Positions 57,399-64,000 of a stretch of DNA of 64,000 bases are shown in pieces. The translations under genes were made by a program, and so were the position numbers. The stretch is taken from NCBI GenBank assembly GCA_020081605.1, contig JAHREC010000062.1, forward strand, positions 5,014,577 to 5,078,576, in the 5' to 3' direction. Origin of the DNA: Albifimbria verrucaria. Taxonomy: Eukaryota > Ascomycota > Sordariomycetes > Hypocreales > Stachybotryaceae. Numbering within the stretch: position 1 is the first letter of the stretch; each line of letters begins with the position of its first letter. The notes below the pieces were generated by a model. The model searched no databases. It had not been told where the DNA came from and saw nothing but the letters and a program-made list of their open reading frames with translations.

Positions 57399-57892
57399 AT
57401 GCATCTAGATTGCATAGTCATTGCCGTCGATGGTGTGTGCCGGTACAATGGAACACCAACAGCCAGAATGGCTGCAGGTGTGTTTGTCGAGGAATACTCG
57501 AATACAATAAAGCGTCATTATCGAGAGTGTTCGCACGACGAATCAGGTGGCAGAACTTCAGGCTGCCATTATTGCGCTTCAAGTGGCCCATGCGATATAC
57601 AAAAAGAACGGTTTGGGGTAAGAGGCTGGATCTAGTAGTGATCAAAGCAGATTCAGCATATGTGGTAGACGGGATCACGGACTGGGTTCCGAACCGGTGG
57701 GTATGAAAAGACAGGGTTTATTGGACAGCAAAGCAGAAAATAGTTCGTAACTCGGACCTTTTCAAGGAATTAGATAAGTGGATTGATACGCTTCGTAAAG
57801 TCGGTGTGGAGGTTTTGTTTTGGCATGTAGCGCGAGAGCACAATGAGCAAGCAGACGCGTTGACAAATAGCGCGTTAGAAGAGGCATCTTAG
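57399..57892 (+). pseudogene. RNase H-like protein, frame breaks and a stop, catalytic residues kept
   Basis: RNase H type 1 cleaves RNA in RNA-DNA hybrids with a D-E-D-D metal site. All four positions are visible across three frames: IVIAVDGVCRYNG (first Asp), TNQVAELQAAIIALQVA (Glu), LVVIKADSAYVVDGITDWV (Asp) and HNEQADALTNSALEEAS (last Asp, preceded by LFWHVAREHN). Breaks occur near 57520-57540 and about 57615, with a TGA after NRWV at about 57703. Expected length is about 165 residues. Lack of adjacent reverse transcriptase sequence and the layout match the stand-alone RNase H genes common in Pezizomycotina rather than a retrotransposon fragment. It lies 0.2 kb upstream of the coiled-coil gene on the same strand. 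Confidence 0.7.
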
Positions 57893-58125
57893 TTGTCTGC
57901 TGCATTGAGGAAGCGTATTCGAAGCTTGCACGACGGTCTGTCGTAGAGTCTGACTTCAAGGGCACTGTATGTTTGTGGTCCGGTGGTTTATATATATTCC
58001 GGACCGCGATTTCGCATGTCTCATATGCATCGACTTCTTCCTTCTCTCCCTTCTTTTCCTCTCCCTCGAGAAAGTAGCGAACATCATCCTCGCCACCAAG
58101 AACCGGATAGCGAACCATTACAGCA

Positions 58126-59093
58126 ATGGCGAAGAAGAAGAGGACGGCAGCTCAGAAGGCGGCAGAAGCGGCAAGGACATTCGCAGAACAGGGAGCAAAC
58201 ATGGAAATCGCATCTAATACGTCCTACGAAGAAACGCACGAGCGAGAAGAGCCCGTTTCGCCTCGCGAGGAGGGGGCTCAGCCTCCCAAAGGACACGATG
58301 AAGGGTCACGGAGCAAGCGACGATAGAACTGCGAACGGCATCGATCAGAACGAAGACCGTATAGCGAGTATGGCTGCGTCGATGGCACGGGGTGAAGGTA
58401 TGGGTCTGTATATGAGAGCTCGTCGTTTGAAGACCTAACCAAAGCCAGTGCCAGTGGGCCATGAAAGAAATTTCCTAGGTCGAGCCTTCCTACCATTCCG
58501 CTTACAGTATGAGTTTTTCGGAACTGTGCGATGTATGATGGAAGAAGCATGCTTTTATACGCCAAAGCAGTGTTGGCAGATACGCTAAAGGAGCGCGGAT
58601 GGGATTGCGCAGCGTCGGCTAATCTTGAATCGTGGGCGGTTCTATGGAAAGAGCATCGATACCGTTTCCCCAGATGGATAAGCGACGAAGACTTCGAGGA
58701 TCTAATACAGGCAATGAACACCATACAAAAAATATCAGCGGAGCGTGAGGAAGTCGACGCGGGTGAAATGAGGCGTCTGTTAAAACAGAGCCATCGACTT
58801 CTAACCCTACTCGGACAAAATGGTTATGTTCCTTCTCTAGTATCGCTGTATCAAAGTGGGGAACGATGCCTGGTGAGGTTGCATGATGAGGTGGAAATTT
58901 GCTTCCTGCAGGGACTTCAGAAGACCTCAAGGGTATCGCAGCGCAGAAGATCAAGTTAGAAAAGGAGGAAGCGGTTATAAAGGCGGATATCGAAGAAAGC
59001 ATTAAAATATCTACGGCAACAGCAGCCCAGGAGTTAGACAAGGCTATACATGGAATCCGTATGGATCGGCTTTACCAGAAAAAAATAATATAA
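58126..59093 (+). pseudogene. Hypothetical Lys-rich/coiled-coil protein, broken or multi-exon
   Basis: The frame starts MAKKKRTAAQKAAEAARTFA at 58126 (Lys/Ala-rich, helical). After a break near 58300 it continues as DDRTANGIDQNEDRIASMAA. A probable intron starts at about 58397 (GTATGG). The next segment, 58510-58900, is clean: MYDGRSMLLYAKAVLADTLK, EHRYRFPRWISDEDFEDLIQ and MRRLLKQSHRLLTLLGQNG. After a break near 58900 it ends LPAGTSEDLKGIAAQKIK and EAVIKADIEESIKISTATAA, a strongly helical, coiled-coil-like tail. No domain is recognised. It looks like a real gene family member because three frames continue one protein-like sequence. Confidence 0.5.
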
Positions 59094-59330
59094 TAGTACT
59101 GTCACCCACTAGATTATATACAGTGGGGCATGGGGCTTAGGTAATCCTGCCGTTTAATTGACAAGAGCTAAGCTCGCTTTTATTGTATTAATGTTAAGTT
59201 TCTTCAGCACTTTCCATTCTTGGGAGGTAGCAAACACTTAAGCGGCTGGGGGTTAAGGTTAGGTTGGGTTTATATACTCTAGGGCCGACTTAATGCTGCT
59301 TTCTTTTTCACTAAACACAACCAATGTATA
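59094..59330. other. Spacer, no gene recognised
   Basis: Convergent 3' ends of the coiled-coil gene and the secreted-protein gene. Nothing notable. Confidence 0.4.
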
Positions 59331-59840
59331 TCAGGCTATCGTAGCTAATAGAAAATGTTGCTTAACAGGGGAAATGTCTCCTGCAGCCGATGCCATCCAC
59401 ATACTCCCCCAATCATGGCACTCCAAGCCACTACCAAGAGGAGTATCTACTAAACGATAAGATATAGCACCTTCCGGTTGCATTTGATCGTCGACTGCGA
59501 TTCTTATGCCACCTGGTAGATGGCCTTTGAGATTGACAATCTTCTCCTTTATGTCTGTATAATAAAGGGATGTGAGTTTGCATTTATGATCGAAAAGTGC
59601 AAACGTGCGATATTGTGTGAAGGTTGGATATGGTTTCCCCGTTGCCATATAGAGAGTACATTGCCCTTCCTCTGCAAAAGTGCAACGAGGCCAATTCCAG
59701 ACTGGGGTGCGCTGGTTAAGATGACCATGGACTTCGCCAGTTTGAGTTATCGGTGTGGCAATAGCGCCTAGGAGACTCAACGGGATAAAGGCAAGAGAAA
59801 GTATATATTTTAAAGATAGATGCATGTTTGTGATTTTCAA
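59331..59840 (-). CDS. Small secreted protein, 169 residues, unknown family
   Basis: An uninterrupted frame with a clear signal peptide (LSLKYILSLAFIPLSLLGAI, cleavage likely after AIATP or nearby). The mature part has few Cys: RCTFAEEGQCTLY, FDHKCKLTSLYY and SGLECHDWGSMW, which could form two disulphides. The second Met (residue 6) is an equally good start. The family is not recognised. Small size, secretion, lack of introns and a position 4 kb from the telomere fit a lineage-specific effector-like gene. The long AT-biased leader upstream (59880-59945) probably contains its promoter. Confidence 0.7.
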   Translation of the reverse strand: MKITNMHLSLKYILSLAFIPLSLLGAIATPITQTGEVHGHLNQRTPVWNWPRCTFAEEGQCTLYMATGKPYPTFTQYRTFALFDHKCKLTSLYYTDIKEKIVNLKGHLPGGIRIAVDDQMQPEGAISYRLVDTPLGSGLECHDWGSMWMASAAGDISPVKQHFLLATIA

Positions 59841-60595
59841 CTATTCACAAGAGATGAATATAGGTAGCCTAAAGAAAAGATTAAGATTTAAAGTTCATAG
59901 AAATATTCAGAATCGTAGAGCTTACATATTTAAATATATATTATAAAGTATGGCTGCTATTTATGAATTCTTAATACTGATGGGAGAATTGTTCGTTGGT
60001 TAGAAAACACCAGACTGTAAATCGCCGTTTTTGTTCGGTGGCTTGCTGCGCCCTGATTACTACAGGGGTGTTAGAGCGTATCTTGCGCTGTTTGGAATCC
60101 TGTAACATATGCTTACCAACAAACCCACGCTTCTCAGCCTCATGATCCAGACAAGCCCCAGGAATTGGGGGCATGTCGGAGCAATCATATCTCGTACACG
60201 GAGCTGCGTATCATAAAACCGATGCTTCTCGCACACGCTGACAGCGGACCTTATTCTAACCGCATATCCCACAAGCTTCTGGATACTATTTATATGTTCC
60301 AGACCCCATCATCATACGAATCATTCACCGCATGACTTGTATATGGGGTCTGCGGCCAACTCAAGACGGAGAAGCCACAAGCCACCAACAAAGATGCTAA
60401 AAAAGGGGAAAAGAATAAGCTGATAAGCGTTTGGTTCTGGATGGAGTAAGGTTAGCAATAAACTAACAGATAATTAATAGCTTAAAAGGGGACTGTATTT
60501 CCGCCATTATAATATAATAATATAATATTCGACTCCACGATATAAGAACGCTAGAAATCCTGCAATATTAACCAGCCTTTCTTACTATTGCATTA
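59841..60595. other. Divergent promoter region between two secreted-protein genes
   Basis: About 750 bp between divergent genes. Minus-strand frames at 59971-60272 have no domains. A short AT stretch (ATAATATAATAATATAATAT, 60508-60527) lies about 70-90 bp before the next ATG. Confidence 0.4.
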
Positions 60596-61823
60596 TGAGA
60601 GTATCGATTATTATCTTATGCTGGGCCCTTGTGCCAGATTATACTCTTGCTTCTATTCTTCAACCCCTGTCTAATGGCACTACATATAAGTCCATTTCCT
60701 CAGAGGGAAATGTGGCGAAAATAGGTACGAGTAAGGGTGCAGCTATTGGTATGTCTTGTTAAACTGGCATTCGTGAGGGACCCTGTTAATATATAGTAAT
60801 ATAGATATATTGGAGTCAAATACCACTCTCTCCGTTCAGAATCGGCCACGAAGTCGATTCGATTTTGGAATTGCATGGCCAATCAACATTGAAGTGGTGG
60901 CCGGAACCCCAGGCATGGGCTTTGGACTTTGGGAACTCGTTACATCTTGTCGGGCATACGCTAAGTCCGAAGATGTCGAGCAGAATAGGTACTCATGCAT
61001 TAAGGGTGCAGTATTCACGGTTCTGGCAGCTCTAGCCCTAAGAAGGGGTTATGGCGAGATGTCGATCGCCCTTGCCAAAAGCCTTGATACAAAAGCTAGG
61101 GTAACGGCAGGCGAATTACTTGGCGAGCTCGTGGAGATGCATGATTGGAACCTTGGGCCCAATGTAAGGAACCCCAATGAATTCCCGCGATCCGTTAAAC
61201 TCCATCGTCGAATGGAGGATATTTTAACGCAGCAACTTGGCCATGAAGTTCGGCATATTGGCATGTGGAACGAACCAAAGCTTAACCCACTCTCGAAGCG
61301 ACAAGAGAAGCAACACCCAGTCTTTGCACTTCAACATGGCAGTCAAGACCTCCATATCGCAATCATGGATATCGATCCAATCACTATGGAAAGACGTGTT
61401 AAATTAGGCTACGGCCCTGGACCACGAACAAAACTTAACGAGAGACGCCTTCAGAGCCGTGACGGGGTTGAGAAGATATATAATCAGCAATACTTCGACA
61501 GTGGCGGCCTGGATGCCAAGGCGATGATGAACAGCGAGATTAACGATCTGCCGGAGTTTAGCTATAAGAACTTAAGGTGGTTGTACGATGAAGTAGCTTG
61601 TTCTATCGAGATCCCTAGCGAGAACAGCGACTACAAAGGGTTTCAGTGGAATATACTGGATTACTATAATCGTTTAATTATGGCCCAAGGAGCTATTGCT
61701 GCGTTCGGGCCCTCAAAGGAGCAGGAATCAATCATAGGGTGGATTACTTATGGGTTCAACCTGAAATATCACGAGCAATGTATGGTCGGCGATGAATGGG
61801 GGCACCAGGTTCCATCTCGATAA
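60596..61823 (+). CDS. Secreted protein, about 390 residues, one intron, unknown family
   Basis: Exon 1, 60596-60748, begins MRVSIIILCWALVPDYTLAS (signal peptide). The intron is 60749-60804 (GTATGT...TAATATAG), phase 1. Exon 2, 60805-61823, is clean. It reads through ILESNTTLSVQNRPRSRFDF, GTPGMGFGLWELVTSCRAYA, CIKGAVFTVLAALALRRGYG (a hydrophobic helix), a charged middle (HRRMEDILTQQLGHEVRHIG, IAIMDIDPITMERRVKLGYG) and a C-terminus with ILDYYNRLIMAQGAIAAFGP and GWITYGFNLKYHEQCMVGD. No known domain is recognised. The hydrophobic helix after CIKGA could be a membrane segment, so a secreted or membrane-inserting product are both possible. It is the most telomere-proximal clearly intact gene, about 2.1 kb from the terminal repeats. 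Confidence 0.75.
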
Positions 61824-61874
61824 ATATCTTCATAATCAATATAGCATAAGCCGAAGAGAGGATAACTATAGCTA

Positions 61875-62093
61875 TTACCTTTGACATAGAAATATAATAG
61901 GCACAGCGACAAAGATACAAATCCCTAAGGCACCTAATAAAAGACGGCCTGCTTCAAAAGACTCAGGCCGCCCCAGCCCACGACCATATAATTTAGGTAG
62001 ATAGGATAGGCCTTCCAGATATTCATCCCCTGCATGAATATAATTGAGCTCCAGCACCGAATAGCTTGAGCCCGGGTGGGAAGCCCCAAACAC
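61875..62093 (-). CDS. Possible small membrane-anchored protein or gene fragment
   Basis: A 72-codon frame ending in a single hydrophobic segment (LLLGALGICIFVAVPIIFLC). The first part (YLEGLSYLPKLYGRGLGRPE) looks protein-like. It could be the last exon of a membrane protein whose 5' part is lost, or chance. No domain recognised. Confidence 0.25.
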   Translation of the reverse strand: MFGASHPGSSYSVLELNYIHAGDEYLEGLSYLPKLYGRGLGRPESFEAGRLLLGALGICIFVAVPIIFLCQR

Positions 62094-62802
62094 TCGTCAG
62101 ATTGAGTTCGAGCGTCAAGGTCTAGGGTACTGATCAGCTACTTCCCAGGCGAATGGGACCAATTAGGGCACTAAGACTCACTTGTCTCTGTAGAGTGGGC
62201 ATGTTTTGACGCCATTCTATGAATTGACGATGGATATATAAAAGAATATAATTTTAATGGTTTCTATAGTGAAGTGAACTCTTGAGCATTATGTTTAAGC
62301 TGATTAGGCCGAAGGTGCTATTCGGATGGGAGCCAACGGGCGGCATGATGAGAAAGTTGGTAAAGGGGCTGATGCATTAATTTATAGCGATCTATGGATT
62401 GACGTCCTGCGGCTTAGGTTACACAGCCTCAACAGGGGCTTTGGGGGTGATAACCAACAGGCTGTTGGTTCGTAGGAGGATACAGCAGGATAACCTGTGC
62501 TGGCGTTAGGCAGGAAAACGTGGGATGGATCAACTTAACGTCCGGTGGCCGATTTGCAGGATCAGGGTTATCGGCAGATTAGTCATGGTCCTATGGCCAG
62601 CGCTAACCGCTACGTTGTCGAACCGCTAACCGCCAACCTTAAAGCGTGAGGAAAGAGCAGCTATTAAGGTTACTCTGGTTAAAATGGCAGGTATACAAGG
62701 CATAGGGTGAAATAGTATTCTAACAGCTATCGGTAAGTGCTAGTTATGAGTGAAAAGGTTGATAGAAGCGAGCAGACCAAGCATATAGGGTAGGTAAATT
62801 TC
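62094..62802. other. Subtelomeric spacer, no gene recognised
   Basis: GC-moderate sequence with scattered TAACCGC and GGTTAGC strings (for example around 62605-62640) but no reading frame of note. Confidence 0.4.
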
Positions 62803-62832
62803 TGACCCTGACCCTAACCCTAACCCTGACCT
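62803..62832 (-). repeat. Interstitial degenerate telomere-like tract
   Basis: CTGACCCTGACCCTAACCCT followed by AACCCTGACC: about five CCCTAA-type units with G variants, in the orientation opposite to the terminal TTAGGG array. Confidence 0.8.
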
Positions 62833-62998
62833 TGAGGATCTTTGGCCCTAGGGTCTGCAGAAGAAGTTTGGTTAAGGGTACAAAGAACAGGGTTGAAGGC
62901 CGAGGTGGGCCAGGGTTACTAGCTAAGGTTCTTGTTAGACTGAAAAGACGAAGAGTTTAAGAGAAGGTGGGTTAAGTTCTCTAATCACTGAGGAAGGA

Positions 62999-63070
62999 GG
63001 AGTTGTAGGAAGTTGTAGGAAGTTTTTCACAAGCTACTTTTTGCTGTCTGTTGTCTGTTGTCTGTTGTCT
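62999..63070. repeat. Two short tandem repeats, GTTGTAGGAA and CTGTTGT types
   Basis: Near 62999-63025 a 10-bp unit (AGTTGTAGGA) occurs about 2.5 times. Near 63047-63070 a 7-bp unit (TGTCTGT/TTGTCTG) occurs about four times. Confidence 0.75.
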
Positions 63071-63192
63071 GCGGTTGAGTCTCCTAGTGTCACGCTGCCC
63101 TAGCTTGTCTAAGCGCTTCTCCCAGTTGCTTGTTGGTGCCTGTTTGTTCTCGCTATCTAGTCGCTGTTTTCTACTCTTTCTTGTCTATCTTC

Positions 63193-63324
63193 TGTTCTCT
63201 GCTCTGTTCTCTGCTCTGTTCTCTGCTCTGTTCTCTGCTCTGTTCTCTGCTCTGTTCTCTGCTCTGTTCTCTGCTCTGTTCTCTGCTCTGTTCTCTGCTC
63301 TGTTCTCTGCTCTGTTCTCTGCTC
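63193..63324. repeat. 12-bp minisatellite, eleven copies
   Basis: Eleven perfect head-to-tail copies of TGTTCTCTGCTC. The unit is a multiple of three, so it leaves open frames of repeated Phe-Ser-Ala-Leu (63051-63356) and Leu-Leu-Cys-Ser; I regard these as by-products. The strand is strongly pyrimidine-biased, continuing over about 63000-63700. Confidence 0.97.
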
Positions 63325-63839
63325 TTTGTTCTTTACCTCCCGCTTTAGCCTGTTAACCTTTTCCCACCAGTCCTTTCTGTTCTAGATCGGTTGTCTGTTG
63401 TCGTCGCCTGCAACCTGCTTAGCTTTCTTTTCCGTTTGCTCTTTCTAAGTTGCTACTGTCCGCCAGGTGTGGTTGGCCATCTGCCGTCTGCTTTTTGCTT
63501 CAGGGTCTTTACTAAGCACTCTCGGCCTCTGCTGGTTACTACTTTGCTAGTCACTGGTTTCCACTTGTTTGAAGCCTAGAACCTTAAGGCTACCTGATCT
63601 TTCCTACCTGGGTGGTCTCCACTACGCGCTTACAAGTAACCGACTGTTTGCGTCTTTGCTTTTCGGTCTCCACTCGTTACCCTCTGGCGGTCCCTTGTTG
63701 CTGGTCGTTTAAGAAGGCCGAAGCCTACGACTTCTTACAAGGGCGAGAAGCAAACAACAGACAGTTAAAGGCGGCTACTAAACGGCAAAAAGCGGAAAAG
63801 TAGCGTGAAGAGAGTAGAAAGGGTGAAACTGCAGGCCTA
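63325..63839. other. Pyrimidine-rich subtelomeric spacer
   Basis: Sequence dominated by C and T on the plus strand with short frames (63391-63579, 63612-63803) but no domains. It is probably telomere-associated repeat sequence shared with other chromosome ends, which cannot be tested from one window. Confidence 0.4.
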
Positions 63840-63849
63840 ATCTTGGCCT

Positions 63850-63892
63850 TAACCCTACGCGTAACCCTACCCGTAGCCTTAGCCCTAACCCA
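63850..63892 (-). repeat. Degenerate CCCTAA-orientation tract abutting the telomere
   Basis: TTAACCCTACGCGTAACCCT, then ACCCGTAGCC and TTAGCCCTAACCCA: imperfect units in inverted orientation immediately before the terminal TTAGGG array, separated from it by ACGGAAA. Confidence 0.75.
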
Positions 63893-63899
63893 ACGGAAA

Positions 63900-64000
63900 T
63901 TAGGGTTAGGGTTAGGGTTAGGGTTAGGGTTAGGGTTAGGGTTAGGGTTAGGAGTTAGGGTTAGGGTTAGGGTTAGGGTTAGGGTTAGGGTTAGGGTTAG
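63900..64000 (+). repeat. Chromosome-terminal telomere repeat (TTAGGG)n
   Basis: About 17 TTAGGG units running to the last base, with one variant unit (TTAGGAG) at about 63949-63955. The G-rich strand runs 5' to 3' towards the end, the correct orientation for a right-hand telomere. Confidence 0.98.

Noticed and set aside
57399..57892. RNase H as part of a non-LTR retrotransposon
   Set aside because: No reverse transcriptase or endonuclease motifs flank it within several kb, and its layout matches stand-alone fungal RNase H genes.
45208..62800. Starship-type giant element or telomere-linked helicase
   Set aside because: I looked for a DUF3435 tyrosine recombinase and for RecQ-like helicase motifs and found neither in any frame.
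63051..63356. 101-codon frame with repeated Phe-Ser-Ala-Leu
   Set aside because: Produced by the 12-bp repeat; flanks are low-complexity and a second frame is equally open.
1..64000. CRISPR arrays, tRNA and rRNA genes
   Set aside because: The tandem arrays lack spacer structure; no cloverleaf or rRNA-like segments were recognised by eye, although a tRNA scan would be needed to exclude a single tRNA.

Overview
The window is the right-hand end of a chromosome of a filamentous ascomycete (Pezizomycotina). It finishes in about 17 TTAGGG units (63900-64000). Genes carry short fungal introns (about 43-100 nt, GTNNGT donors, CTRAY-like branch sites), the protein families are typical of Pezizomycotina (HET, fungalysin M36, AA7 flavo-oxidase, GH43, GH20, DUF3176, fungal caspase-like), and repeats show the C-to-T / G-to-A decay expected of repeat-induced point mutation (RIP). 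I cannot name the species.

Layout. 1-28.8 kb is a gene-poor graveyard of secreted-enzyme and metabolic genes: P450, aldo-keto reductase, a probable MFS scrap, two GH43-type genes, M36 metalloprotease, AA7 oxidase, DUF3176 membrane protein, HET protein and GH20 hexosaminidase. All of these are interrupted by stops or frameshifts. Two uninterrupted genes sit among them: an SDR (21.8-22.6 kb) and an FAD-dependent DAO-type oxidoreductase (23.8-25.2 kb). 29-30.3 kb and 32.4-45 kb are AT islands almost devoid of G and C; the larger holds an LTR retrotransposon recognisable only by its paired LTRs (about 33.2 and 40.8 kb). A caspase-like gene remnant lies between the islands. GH20 and the caspase gene both lose their 5' ends at island edges.

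45-59 kb has normal base composition. A compound microsatellite and a cluster of CCCCGGGG-centred palindromes precede two co-directional, unrecognised genes. The first has a ParB/sulfiredoxin-like DGQHR motif; the second encodes a protein of over 1,000 residues with a strongly acidic segment. Next come an intact fringe-like (DUF604/GT31-type) glycosyltransferase, a small secreted protein gene, a broken RNase H gene and a coiled-coil gene. 59.3-61.8 kb holds two intact secreted-protein genes of unknown family. From 62.8 kb to the end there are only minisatellites, degenerate CCCTAA tracts and the telomere.

No pathway ties the genes together; the picture is a subtelomere where transposons, RIP and gene decay meet young, lineage-specific genes. 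The best candidate for something undescribed is the ParB-like gene with its palindrome cluster and large partner gene (45.2-52.8 kb). A recurring caveat is that most frame breaks are single-base changes, many of them in homopolymer runs, so some 'pseudogenes' could be assembly artefacts.
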